From Rhyacichthys aspro (taxonomy: Eukaryota; Chordata; Actinopteri; Gobiiformes; Rhyacichthyidae), in assembly GCA_036850595.1 (NCBI GenBank), contig CM072151.1:22855307-22919306 (forward strand): DNA of 64,000 nt. The letters run 5' to 3'. A model generated the notes under the pieces. The model had not been told where the DNA came from. It saw only the letters and a program-made list of their open reading frames with translations, and ran no database searches. A program made the position numbers and the translations under genes. Every line of letters starts with the position of its first letter. Position 1 is the stretch's first letter. This document shows positions 15,201-29,878 of this stretch, piece by piece.

Positions 15201-18200
15201 GATGCTGTGGCCCGACACGGAGGCCAGCTTCTGGAGATAAAAGCTTCAGAGCGGAGAGGTGTGTACTGGGTCATATTTAGGGTTTCTATCAGTGCGGTTG
15301 CAAATAGTGCTTTAGACATTTTTTTATGATCTTCCTGAATCCTATGACAATTATATCAAGGGCATGTTGAATTAATGTAACGTAACAAGCTTTATCTTGG
15401 TCTAAAAACAATGGCCATATTATACTACCAATTAGTGCCTATAATTAAATTTAATTTATAAACTAAGCTGTAATGGCCAGTTGAGAAAACCAAAATGACA
15501 GGACAATTATATAAATGTTTGTTGCTGAAGTAGAGTACTGTCTTTTTCTGACTTTTCTGTCCACTTTTTGTTGTACTCTGCTGATTGTCACTGCTGAGAC
15601 GCACTAACAATCATTATTGTCTAACTACTTCTACTCTAGTATGACTTTAAGCACTGTAAAATCAAGTGGCATGGTTTCTTTGGTTTAACAGAGCTGGAGA
15701 AGCAGATGAAGATCGAGAACCTATTTGTGACGTGGCAGCAGAGGTCAGCTCAGTCCAACATGCCTATTTCTGTAAGTTATTGGCTGCCTCACTGAATATA
15801 GTTGTTATACATGTTTCAGAACATTTCACATCTTTGGAAAATAAAATGACCACAAAGAGCCATCATTCATCACATCACTGAAAAGTTCACGCTCCTTCAA
15901 ATTAGTAATTAATGAAAGACGATTAAAGACATTAAACTCCCAACTGACTTATGTATGCATAATAAAAAGACTGTAGACGAAGAGGGAGTATTGCAAATAA
16001 AGATTACCTTGGGTACATTTGCACACACGCATTCTGCATATGTATGGATATGTACAGTATACATTGTCTATATATGTATGGATCCATGAAAGTATCATTG
16101 TTATGGATAACTTGCACTTTGTCTGTTAGGTGCATGTATGCATGTACACATGCAAGCTTTTGTATGCATGGGTGCATGCATAGATTGTGTAAATGTATGG
16201 CTATGTCAGTATATATCGATGCATTACAGATATGCTTGTGTGCTAGCACAATTTATTTATGTACTGTCAGAGAGTATTAAATGTATATATTGGTCTGTAT
16301 AGATAAAAGCACAGTTGTCAAAATATTCACTGAGAGAAACAGAGTTAGGAGCTCTTCTTTCTACTCCTTTTGTGAACTATGTAATAGGGCTGGGTATTAT
16401 CTAGGACATGGCGATACGATACATACCTCGATACATTGCTCACGATATGATATGTACCTTGATACACTGCAGTATGGCTTGATCCAATACAATAACGATA
16501 TATGTACTGCTTTATAGTTAATGCTCAACACCATTTACTCGAGACAAAACCAGGCAAATATTGTCTTGTTTTGAGTGGAACTGTTAAAAAGCTAGCCTTT
16601 TGAGTATGATTTTGAGTTGCCATGTGTTACATCACATAGATTTCAGCCTTACTATACAGGTTCCCTCGTATCATCTCCAACAAACGGCTTCAACCAGCCT
16701 TTGGATTCAGGGTTTGGTTCCCACTCCTTTCCTTATTTTTGAGTGTGCAGTTTAGACTGCAGACATGATGAGCTAACCAGCTACATATTTAGCACGCAGT
16801 GGACGAGATCAGTGAGTGACAGGCTGTATGAGTCTATGGTCTAATGATACACCCCTGATCTGGACTCAGCGGTAAACATTTCCTGCTCTGATGCAGCTGA
16901 GAGGGACTGCAGCGCGCTGACTGGACCGTGTGTGAGTGCTTTGGGACAGGGAAGGTGCGCACTGCAGCACCCTCTGCTCATTGAGAAAAGTAAAAACGAA
17001 TCTCCCTACATTCTCTAATAATACCAGAGAAAAGTCGGTAGATTTGTCGCTAGTCGCTTTTCCAAAAAAAGAGTCGCTAGAGGGGTCTAAAAAGTTGCCA
17101 AATGTAGTGACAAAGTTGCTAAGTTGGCAACACTGCACTTGTATTCCCTCGCTGTTGAAAACTAAAGATGCGGTGCTATACTGCCCCTCGTCTGGGAGGA
17201 GTATCGATATTAAAAGCCAGAATATTGATGTTATATTGATTTTTAAAATATTGCTATATATCTATGTATCGATTTTTAAGCACAGCCCTACTATGTAACT
17301 GTTACACACTTTGTTGTAATTTGATATGTTTACATATGTTGTTTAAATGAAAATTAATGTATTTAAAAATAATATAGAGCTTTAAAACCACTATAACTAA
17401 TAGTGCAGGCCACAAGCTATTCCTGTATAAAAACACTTTTAAACAATGTATCATGAAAAATTGTGTATACATTAATACATTGTTGTAAATTGTGTTGTAA
17501 TTGTATTCTAATGTAAAACGAGGAAATTCAACCTTATTTCAAAGTGGTAAATATGAGATCTCATTAAAAGATTTCATTGTATCATAGTATCATGCAATTG
17601 TGTGTCAACAGGCAGCAGATTTGGAGATCCTCAAGCAATCCTCTAGGCTGGTCCACTACTGCGCCACTCCTCTGCTCTTTGACCCTCTTTTCCGCAAGCA
17701 AATCCAGGAGGAGCAAGTGATCCAGTCCCCAGTGAAGGTAAATGTGCATACTGAACTGTGTATGAAGGGAGTGTGGACAAGGGCAATGTCAAGAGGTCGT
17801 TTTGTATGTTGAATGTGCTCATCATCTGTTTTTACTAAACAACTTGTCACATTTCTTTGTTCTTTGTGTTGGTTTAGATACAATTTCAACTGAACCGGAG
17901 CTGAGTGGAGAGTGATCTGTTGATCATGATTGTAGATTAATGGCATTTTACTAGTTTAAAAAAAACACCTCTGTATTGTTTGTGTGTTGTATGCAGAAGC
18001 GTCATCGCTCCAATGACTCGACAGCATCAGGCCGGGACCGCAGCTACAGCACAGACTCTGCAGACATGCTGCCCAGTAGAGTGAAGGAGGAGCCTTGGCT
18101 CCAGGACATCTCCTGCACCTTCCTCCAGCAGTATGTACAGTACCTGCAGAGCATGGGCTTCATCCTGGTGCAGGTTCGGCCCCAGTCCCCGGCCCGCAGG

Positions 18201-21200
18201 TCAGTGTGAATGTGTACTCCACAGAACGACTGGACATGTGGCTGATGTGTCAGCATACCTCTGTCACACGCGATGACAACAACGGAATGTATTCTGTCCT
18301 TTGTGTCTCTCTAATAATCAGCTGATACAGTCTCTACTTCATCAGGCTTCTCAGATGTTGTGTGCGCTTTGACCCTGTTTCATGTCTATTCCAGCATTGC
18401 TCGGACCCGGGCTGCCATGCTCAGCTCCATGTCGTCTGAGGGCAGGATGTCCTTTTCTTATGTCAAACAGAAGAGTGAGGACAGCCCTAAGGTCAGTTTG
18501 AACCTCCAAAACATGCTACAAAGATCCTCTAAACCAGGATTAAATTTAGTTGCGGTACGAACAAAAAAGTACATATCATTTCTCCTTTATTAATTATTAT
18601 GGTTAATATTATTGTAAATTATGAATGTATTATGTGTAATCCGCAAAGTAGTCAGTTTTATCATATTGTATTGTATATTATTATATATGTTTTAAGGCTG
18701 TAAAACCTCTCACCACACACTTTATACACTTTTCTCAGACAAGCATTAACATTTTATCACATTTCTCTCTTGTTTAAACCCCCTCAAAGTTCAAACCTTT
18801 GATTCTTCAGCTGCCTTTTGGGTGCAACCGCAGGTGCCTTTGTCGGTGCAGAACGTTTTGTCGACATTGTGGGTTTTGTGGGGGAGAAAACTTGCAAACA
18901 TACAGCACTTCAGAGTCACGCTGCTAGCGATCGAACATTTATGTAAATTTGGCAAGCCGAACGCATTCTGTACTGTACAGGAGACACGGTATGGAGGAGA
19001 TTGATTGACAGTGGTCTACAGTCCCTTAGCCAATCAGGACGCAGAACACAATACACATGCAAAATTGTACTAAAAAAAATCCATGAAACAGCGAGGCCGC
19101 GAAATGTTAACCGCGTTGTAGTGAGGGACAGCTGTATATGGCTGTCAGTGCTAGCCCTGTGTTTAACTGGCAAATGTACTTCACTTTACACCAAAAGCAG
19201 CTGGAACAGATGTCACCTGTGATTGCTTTAGTTACTGATGAATTTATTTGGGACAGTGAACATAAATACACATGCCATAATTACTAAGAAAGTTATCTTT
19301 TATCTGCAGTCACCCTTAAAACAATAAAGGTTTAAAATGGCAGGTGCTAAAATCCTTAAGGAATTTTTAATCTGGACAGACAGTTCTGGACAAACATTTA
19401 TAAATAAAAAGATTAAAAGCCTGCGCTGGTAGTAAGTAAAAAACATACATGCAAAAATATGGATTAAACAAGATAAATCAAGACAGACAGCAGCAGGTAG
19501 CAGACCGTGGAGACACATACGCGTGGTGCTGTGAAGTCTGATTATCAGTCATACTCAATCATGATTACTTTAATTGAACATTATTTTTGATGGAATAATT
19601 TTCCTCTACAACAAATATATACACAAAAAATACAACAAAAATACTCTCATGCTTAAGTTAAACAGCGTTAAATGGCTGCAGGTATAACATCACACTTAAA
19701 CACACGTTTTTTATGGCAAAGAGAGGTTAAGTAATGTTTATTTGTAACAGACGTGTTGTTCTTTATTATTTAAACACACAAGTTCAAATTAACTGGTTTG
19801 ATCAATCAAATAAATTTATATAAAATAAATATTATTATAAAATTATATTAATACTTATATTTATATATCACTTTTCATACAACTTGATGCAACTCAATGT
19901 TCTTCACAACATAAAATCATTAAACAAAACAGTTAAAAAACAGTGGTGGCTTTGTTTCACTGTATTTTACTCAGTAAAATAGAATAGAGTAAAAAAGAGT
20001 AAAACAAATGTATAAATATTAATAATAATAATTAAACAAACACTACATAAAAGGAGAGCATTACAGTAGTCCAGCCTGTCGGTTATTAAGACGTGCATGA
20101 GTGTCTCAGTTGTGTTCAGAGAGAGAAGTGCCCTGACATCAGAGGTTTGTTTTTTTTTTAAAGTAGGTTTTTCACTTTATTGCACAGAGGGGGCCAATTT
20201 CTCTATCTGCGCTTTGGACCTGGTTTAAGACCATGTCCAAACACTATAGGACTTTGATGATTTCTGCATGTTCTTTGATTGACTTTGCAGACTTCACCAT
20301 CAGCCTCCACACATTATCACTTGCAGAGGGCACTGCCAGGGGGCATCGTTCTGATGGAACTGGCTTTTCAGGTAAGATTTATGTTTTATTTAGACAAAAA
20401 CTCCAGTATATTGCTAAACTTTACATTCAAAGCTTAAGATTTAAAGACAGGCCGTTCTGCAAAAGGTTATCCAGAACAAATTCAGTGTGTTCCACTAATG
20501 CTTTATGATGATTGTGCTACTGCATTGGCAGAACGGTTAGTCAGAAGGTTGTGGGTTTCAATCCCCAGGTCTTTCTGTGATTAGTCTGCATGTCCTCCAC
20601 TTAGGTTCCCTCTGGGTACTCCAGCTTCCTCCCGCCGACCAAACACATAAATGTATAGTTGCATTGAACAATCTAAATTTCCACTGATGAATGAGAGTGA
20701 ATGCTTGGTCTGTGTCTAAATGTCAGCCCTGCGACTAACTAGCCATTGTTCAGGGTGTACCTTGCCTTAGGCTCAAAGCTGCTGAAATCCTGCTGTTCCA
20801 GCCACACACAACTTCAAACTGGACTAAGCGGTAGAAAATGAATGAATGCTACTGCTTGCACTAGTGTTTTTAATGGGACTTGTTACCTAACCCACGTCCT
20901 AACACAACAAGTGTTTTCCATGTATTCTGTATATTTATATGTTGAGGTAAAATGGTGTGGTGAGAAATGGTAAAATCCCAGTGCTATTTATGTCCTGCAA
21001 ACTTGTCAAATTGGCCAGTGCATGTTAGAAGTTTGTTTTTGATCTTTTATTTTGCTGAATGTATTGGGGTTTAAATCTATCCCTCGTATGCTTAACTTTG
21101 ACAGTATCCAGTAAATACTGCAGCCATCGCTGCTGCTGCCTGCCCAAGCTGCATATGTTTGTGTCCTTTTTCCTTTGCAGGGCTGTTACTTCTGTGTGAA

Positions 21201-24200
21201 GCAATACGCGCTGGAGTGTTCTCGCATCCCCATGGGTCAATCTGTCAACTCCCAGGTAAATATCTGCAGTCAGACTAACACCAGAACACTAATGCAAGTT
21301 TTTTGTGGTCTTACAAAGAAGTCCGAAATCTCATATTGTGGATTTTAGGCACCAACCCAAGCCAAATGTGCAATCAAGCCACATTACGCAGTGATTTATT
21401 ACCTGAGTGCAGCCATCTTCTATTGGACATCAAAACCATTCTTATAATTTTCTGCAGAAGTTGATGTCTGTGTTTTTACTGATTACAGCTAAGTCTCAAT
21501 GCCACATCTGCAGTACTCTCACTGCTGATCAGCTCCATGATCTGGTTCATCTCACTGGGAAACACAAAATCTTATAAAGTGAACAGTGTTGAGGCAAGGT
21601 TGTAATGAGACCGGTGGTTGTTTGGCTGACACTCTGGGTTGTAGGCATTTTTAGCTCTCTAACTATCATATGGCATTGGGAGAAAGTGCTAAAACCTTAC
21701 CTAACTGCCCTGTACAGTGTGGTTTCTAAAGCCACAGTAGAACACAACTGATACACCTCTCCTCTTTGACAGCTGTTTCCACAGTTCTTTTTAGCCTGGT
21801 GTGGAGTTGAGTTGTAGTGCCCTATTTTTAGCAACAGCTCTGTTCTTGTTTTATGTTTTAGGTCACAAACATAACCTTGGGTTTCTGATAAAAGAGTAAG
21901 ATTTGTATCATTGCCATAGCCTTTTGATATCAATTTCAATACGTGATTTACCCCCAACAGAAACCAGTTCATCACAGTACATTAGAACACTCAGATGTTA
22001 GCAAAGGTACAAAGGGTTACAAAGTACTCTTGGATAAGGTTATTGAAAATGTGACTTCTTTCCCAGTTTAACCATGTGCTCCAGAGCTCTGTTGCACAGC
22101 TCACCAGTGTGTGTGCAAGTGTGAGTTCCCAGTCCCACTGCTGTCCTCTCTCCATCAGGGCAGCCTCCTCACCAAACCTCGTTCCAAGCCGTTTCCAGAC
22201 GCCTCCCCAGTGTCTGACTGTGCGGTATGTCTCAGCCGTTCTCAGGGAGGGGCTCACTTTAATCAGTCCTGCCCCTCTCCCGCTCTGCCTGCTGCAATCA
22301 GTGCTGGTCTATCCCTTTTACATCTCTGTCCTGTGTCTTATTGGGCTTGGACTAGACTCTATGTAATTTCATATAAAACCGAAGGTTTTTAGGAGCCACA
22401 GCATAAGGTTGAAGAAGAGGCTGGGGCCAGACCATGGTTTGTCTTTCTTCTCTGACTCTCCTGCCGCTGTTGTCTCTGTGCTTGCTGGACAGTGGGTGTC
22501 ATGGGCTTGTGATTTGCTGTCTTTGAAACTCCTATTTTCCTAAACTTCACAGTCTGAGTAAGTATTTCTCTGACTTTGGGGAGCAGGGAACTAAATTCAG
22601 TATGTCATGCATGACTCCACTGATGATGAAAAAAGGATAATTAGTAGTTAAATAGTTAGTGTCAATAACTGGGCCCAACCAGTTTCTCGGCCAGTCAATT
22701 TTATCAGCTGCTTAAACCCCCATTAGAGATGTTAACACTTATATTTTCACTTAAGTGCAAGGAGTATGACTGATTTTACTTATGTCTTTGTGCTATTTAT
22801 CAAGTACTGGCTTTACTGTTTTTTGCACATCTTTTTTCACCACATGGCAAAACAAACATTACTGTACATGACAAGACAAGACAGACACCAAGCCCAATGA
22901 CATGACAAAACATGGCACATCTAAATCAAATACAGTACAGTGTAGTTTTTTGCAATTTCATCTTGTAAATTAAAGTATAATCATTTAACTCAAAGCTAAG
23001 CATACAGTGACATTAAAGGTTTTGGGAATCAGCTTTGGAGGTATTGTAACACATGAGAACATATTTTTCCATCCGATTGAATGCTATTGTTTAAAGAGGC
23101 TGTGGGTTTTTTCCATGTTTGAGTGGTCTTTGAGTGGAAGCCAAAGATTTAAGGATAACTTATTTCTATCGTAATTGAGTAATATTGTGTTTTGTGGGGG
23201 TTTTTTTTGTTTGTTTGCAATTGTTAGATATTAGAATGAGTTGCTTGATGTGAGTGGGTAAGCTCAGTGTTGAGGTGTCACCAGAGAGGACTTTTATGGG
23301 ACAAACTGGGAAGCTGAGGCCGAGGATCTCAGACAGCCTGCTCATGACCTCCAGCCAGAAGTTTTTAATGTAAGGACAGAGCCAGAGTACATGGTAGTAA
23401 ACATCTTTAGAGTTAGGACTGTGTTAGCTTTGGCTGAGACCCATGCAGAAGAGTTTGTAGTTGGTCATATGGTTCTATGGAAGAGTTTATATGGTATTAA
23501 TCGAGGTTTTAGTATTGCAGGTCATAGAGAATACAGAATATTGATGCATATGTCTTTACAGTTTATACTGAGTGGTATTTTGTTGATATGTGGTCAATTT
23601 TTCTATTGGGAGTGATATTGTAAAGTCAGTTGTCAAGAGTTACATAGTTGTGATAACTTTCTTTTAGGTTTTAGCAATTATATATTAAGTAACAGCATTG
23701 GTGTATAATTAACGGTGGTCTAATGTAGGTTTTAGGGAGGCTATCCTTCTGTCATTCCAAACTGAAAAAATAATCATTGGATTATTCCATAATTGTGTTT
23801 GCATACATGGTGCCAAGTTGAGAGGAATACTTGAGAGGATGTTAGATTTCCACAAGGCAGTGGTAAAGACAGTAGTTGTATTATTACAATATTTCTGACT
23901 TTTTGAAGATTTTTCTATAAAGAAGAGAAGATTAATGTTTAATAATGGGGTTAGATGCGTAATTTTCTAGGGTGTCTTTTATTTCTTATGGTTGACTAAA
24001 TCAGCTCATTTTCTACTTTGTCAATGAGCTTTTAAATGTGACTTACAGAGCTACCGGATTCATAAATGACAAATATACCATTAGTGCTGTGTGTCTACTG
24101 TATGTCATTTAAACAAAGAGTAATTTATTAAGTTTATGACTGTGCATTGTCTCTGTTACCATAGCTGTGCCTTTTTGATTGATATTTAAATACACCAACA

Positions 24201-27200
24201 CTTTTTCAAGTGTCAACTGTTCTCAGAAAAATTACACAAAATAAAACAATTTGCAGTTGCCCTAAGTTGTCCTCTTTTTCCAAACACTTCCACCCTCAAG
24301 AACTGAGAGAATCAGACTTTATCAGCACTTCATTTATATTTGCTTGTGAGCTGGCCCTCAGGTGAAAGAGGTTGCGAAACTTTCCCTGCCTGGTTGATCT
24401 TGCCTTTTTTAATTAACTCTATGTTTTCTCTCGGATGACCCACATAATTACAGCTTGATACAGTCAATTATTACTGTGCCATTAATTTGTGATCCAGCAA
24501 GCTGCACTGACACTGCACCTCAACCTTACCATTTGTTTTTGTCAAAGTTTGTTGTTGTCAACCATGGGCAGCTTAGAATTATAATGTAGGGTGCATTACA
24601 AGGGAACATGTCAGGATACATACACCTTCGTCATCTGAATCAAAAAGATGTGTTCAGTCCCACTTGATTTATCTGATGTTCAGACGGAAGTGAATGTCTC
24701 AACCAAGCTAACCTAAGCCAATCCAATATTCCTTTTTTGTTCTCTCTCTGTCTGTGATACATATGATATATATTCTCAATTCATATTCTTGTTTCTAGTG
24801 TTTATCCAATCTAGACAAGTGTCAAGTCAGGTCAAGTTTGAACAGCTTTAAAACCTGTGCTAACGATCACGGATGTCTGTGGAAATAAACATCATTCAGT
24901 GCGGTTACATTTTAAAGAAAAAAACTGTTTTTCTATTTACAAATAAAGTCAGGCTATTAAATACCAGGCCACATGAATGCAGCACAATTCTTAGCAGAGG
25001 CTGTTGACTCAGTAGTTTCTCCTCTTTGCAATTAAACTTGGACAAAGACAGAAGTCCAGTTAGACTAATAAAGCTACGTATAGTTCTTTGCAGGGTAAAG
25101 TAGTGACTGATTTCATTTGAAACCATGTTTGTGTATGTTCCAGATGAAGTGCATCACCACATAAACTCTAGACACTGTACTCTCCCTGTTTCGCAATTTG
25201 ATTTTGTTAATTTTGTAAATTGTATGTATAATGGGGACCATTCCCACAAGCCAGTCTGTCTCCAGTGTTCATTGTGTTATGGAAATGACAAAAATATAAA
25301 GCTGGGACCATCTGAGAAAACAATGAACACTTTATTTCCCTTCCCTTGGTCCTGAAAATGGAAAATGCTCTTTGGTCCTGGATTCAAACTGTAAGTCCAA
25401 CTTGTGTCTGTCTGTTCTGTTACAGCTCTCCATGCTGTTCACAGAGGAGTGTGATAAAGTGAGGGACCTGATGCACGTGCACTCATTCAGCTATGACTTC
25501 CACCTGCGTGTATCTCACCAGTACCTGTTGGGCAGTCACATGACCCTCCGACAGGGCTACCAGCTCACAGACTTCCTGGATGACTTCATCTCCAACCATC
25601 CTGACATCCCCAAGTTTGGACGCAACCATGTATTCCAAGGTAATGTAAAGGCACACTGCCTTCTTCTCCTTTCATTAAAACAAATGAATTATGTAGTCAG
25701 ACACAATTTGACATGGATTCATTAAAAACAAAGCAGCCCGGTATAAACCTGCACTCACATAGTATTGCTGGAGCAACACTGGAGCAACAAATGCTCAGTT
25801 CTCCACTTCACCTTGTACCACATTTCCAAAATGTGTGCACACATTTTTCAGAGTTGGGGGTAGGGCCATGCACCATTAGACTGTTTCACATCCAGTTTGA
25901 CTTTTATAGATCCCAACTTTTGTGTGGAAAGTGGAACACGGACATTTCTACCTTTGTTTGTGTTCATTTTAATGCCTGTCGGTTTGGAAACTTCACACTC
26001 AATCATTTCACAATCTAAATCTCAGATCCACAATCTGGCAAGATTATGGTACTCCTGACCCATTGACCCAACAGGATATGTTCGAGCTGGCTGCTATCAG
26101 AGCCAACAGGCCACCAACATCCTGTCCAATACAGCTCATGTACTGTACAAAGAATATGTTTTATTGAACTCAGACAGGAGGTACATGGTTCCACTATGTA
26201 AACACAATCGGCTGTATATGGGTGGTAATGTGTACGCATGTGGATATTTCATGGTTATGTACATGTATGTACTGTAGATCTGCTACTTTAGGGCAGATGA
26301 TGAGATTACATTGTTCTAGGTTTTTAATTTGTTTATTTATTTATTATGTGCTTTGTGTTTCTGTGTTGTGCTGCAGCATTGCCCTTTTAATCACAGACAA
26401 ATTTCTCCCATGGGACATGATTAAAGACACTTTGAACTTTTAAATGAAAGCTTTGTAAATGAACATCATTAGCTCATTGAACTCATACATGCCTGGATGT
26501 GAACCACATCTTTTCTGATTAACAGACTTTAGTAAAACTTAAGAAAGCTTGCGGGGCTCGAAACTAATGTAGTGCCAGTGTCCCTGAAATTGTATTTGTG
26601 ATGATTCTTTGGGACAGACTCAGACCAAACATTCCTCTCACCCAGAGCCAAATCTACCCTTGCATGGGCTCCAAAATTCTGCTAAGGGACATTCTTACTG
26701 TCATCATAAGTCATTTTCAATCCACTGTCACAACTGCTGCAACAGTGTTTCCACAACTGTATCAACACAGGTCAGAGCTACAACTGGAACAATGTCAATC
26801 CAGTGTCTAACTAAATCTAAAGTTAAGGCAGACTAGGCTGATCATACAAGACTGAACTTGGTCTCAAAAACAGCCAGAAAGACTGTATTTAATTTAAAAG
26901 AAATTGTGAAATATGCATAGTAGAAAGAAAGAATAACATTTAAGTTGTGCTTTCAGAGGCAGATGATCCAAATGTTATGATTTTTCCGTTGTTGTGGTCT
27001 CAGGATGCTTCTCCATCTCCACGGGGATGATAACAGCTCACCAGCTCTATAACTACATCACTGACCATGCCAGCACCTATGGCATGAAGCCCCTCAGAAT
27101 GTCCAAAGTAGCAGCTCCCACTGACAACAAAAAGGGGACCCCTGACCTGCACGAGTATGCTCTGGTGGCTCTGTGGAACAGGTAAGTCACCACTCTGTGA

Positions 27201-29782
27201 CAACTGTTTTAATAATTGTAACTAGCGGCTGCTTTATAATACTTTTTGGTCTTCAGTTCTGGCTCATATAAGGACTTAGAGGGCCTGCACCATCACGATG
27301 ACTTCGATGTGTCTCTGGTGGTGTGTCATAATGCTGCTCCATTTGAGGAGCAGTCAGATGGAGAGAGACACATGCTCAGGTAAGAACATATTACCCTGCG
27401 CTGCAGCTGGATTCTGGACTGGTGATTTACAAAGTCATAAAAATCCATCTTGAACAGCTCAAACAAAATATCTGTATCCAAACCAGCCAATGATGTGGCA
27501 GTACAGACCTGTTTTAGGTTTTGACGATGTGGCAACTGCATTGTAACCTTGCGCTGCAGCTGGATTCTCATGAGATTTGGGAGTTTCCAAACTCGCTTAA
27601 ATCCATCTTTTATCGCGCCAAGAAAACTGCTTGATCGAACCGTGGGCTCACCGGTGGTGGTCACAAGAGAACCGTGGGCTCACCGGACTCTTGTGACCAA
27701 TGATGTGGCCGCACTAACAGGCCTGGGTTCTTAATTTGACGAAAGCAACAAGCTCTCTCTTCTCCTCTATGTTATCAATATGGCTACGCCAAAAGATGTT
27801 AGCTTTGACGCTGTTGCCAAATCAGATATCCAAAGTAGAGAGTATTTCTTCTTTGAAAGAAGAGCAAAGAGTGGCACCCATATGAATCGTTGCTATGATT
27901 GGTTAAAGAAATCTCATGGTAGGCGGATACTAGCCGGTGCTTCATCCAATCACCTGCCAGGTTTTCAAAAGAAGGCGCCTTCCTTTTGCAAACGCTTTCA
28001 ACAGGGAGCCTTCCCAGATGGTACTGTAAAACAGACTATGTGGAGCAGTTTAATCTGGAGGAGTCAGGTTAACTGCATTGCTCCGATTGGATGAAACTGC
28101 AGTTACTCAGAGATGATAAATCCAATTGCTTGCTGGTTATTCGTTTAAAGAACTTGCTGATTGCAAAAGCTTTCTATGTGACTCCTCCAGATGGTGTCAG
28201 AGAAACAGACTATCTGGCTTCTCAGGTTAAAGAACATATGGAATAGACATAAATGATTGTGACAATGATTATCAGGTTTCCTTCTGTAGTCAACCAAAAA
28301 AGGTAGATCACCTAAAACCAACCAACCTTACCTTAACTTAGATTAATGATGTGAAAGCTATCATATTTATCCCCAGTCTAATGTTTATATCCATGAAACT
28401 CACAAGCGGCACAAAGTGGTTGCAGCAAGTGAGGGACACTGATATGAGCCTGTTCAGTGCTGGGACAACTATTATAATATAAAAGTGATTCTTTCTGAAC
28501 AATTTGATTTTGCACAGATGTCACTGTATCAAAACTAGTCAACCACTAATTGGAGTGGAGTAATACATTTGAATATTTAACAGTAGGCTGTTAAAGTGCA
28601 TCTTCATTACTAATGAAGGATCTTTTACAGTCAATTGGCGTCTCACATTTTCTACAGCCTTCTGAAACAACAATATACTTCTATTCTAATTTTCATAGTT
28701 CCTACACATTGATCAAAGTTGTCCTGTAAACTAAAGGACAGAATAACCTTTTACATTGTAATCATTTGTCATAGACCTAATCTCTTTGAATTATTGACTG
28801 GTAGTTTTGTTGGTCCCTGTGCAGGTTACGGTTCTACGTTATCATGACAAGTCAGAGAGAGCTGTTCCCTCGCCTCACTGCTGACATGCGGCGGTTTAAA
28901 AAGCTGCCTCAGATTCATCGAGACCCAGAGCTTGGCGGCAGACTGCCCTCTGATCGAGCAGAGGCTGTGGCATCACAGGATCTTTGGGACCAAACACCAG
29001 GGGAAGCTGCGACAAGCTCTGCCCCATCGGACGGTAACGAGTTTTATCCCCTGGGCCTGACAGGGAGCTTGGACGATCAAGGTCTGCTTTACTCCGCTCT
29101 CCTGTTTCCCCTGCTCCACAATGAGGTGTCAGTGGCCCGTAGGCAGATCCAGACCAGCGTGGAGCAGGCTATGGGACACTGTCGGCGGGACAACCTCTGG
29201 AGGAGACTGTTCCACGGAGAACATCTGACACTTGACAAACTTAAGCTTACCAAACTGTCTTTCAGTGAGTTAGAGGAACTACTGGGGGCCGTGCAGAGCT
29301 GCTCAGTGGGTGACATAGACCCTCAACTGGTAAGACAACAGAACTGAGTTGTACACACACAACTCTAAACTTATCTTCATTAGTGCTTTCTGTTTATACA
29401 GTTTGTGTCACGTATTTAGTGTTGTACTAGCTGTCAGAGGAATTAAAGCACCACATGTAAAATGCACAGGGTTAATGTCACAAGTATACCTATGACCTAT
29501 TTCTCTGACAACATTCAGTAGTGGATCTAATGTAACAGTGGCTGGTTTGTTTTACAGGATTGCTTCCTGACCATGAGTCCAGCCTGGTACCAAAGTCTGA
29601 TCAAAGTGCTGCTGAACCGCTTCCCTCAGAGTTGCAGACACTTTGACGACAGTGGCATTCAGTATCTGGTGAGAGCTTTCGGAGTTAGTACCTACAAGAT
29701 AAATTGTACAAACCAAAGGTGCACAATCATTTTAACAATTCAACAAACAATTGTTTAACTTCAAGGTCAAGAAACATAAAGA

Positions 29783-29878
<96 letters not shown>

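Noticed and set aside
14804..15319. 171-codon - strand frame
   Set aside because: Antisense of szt2 exon 18 (15003-15258).
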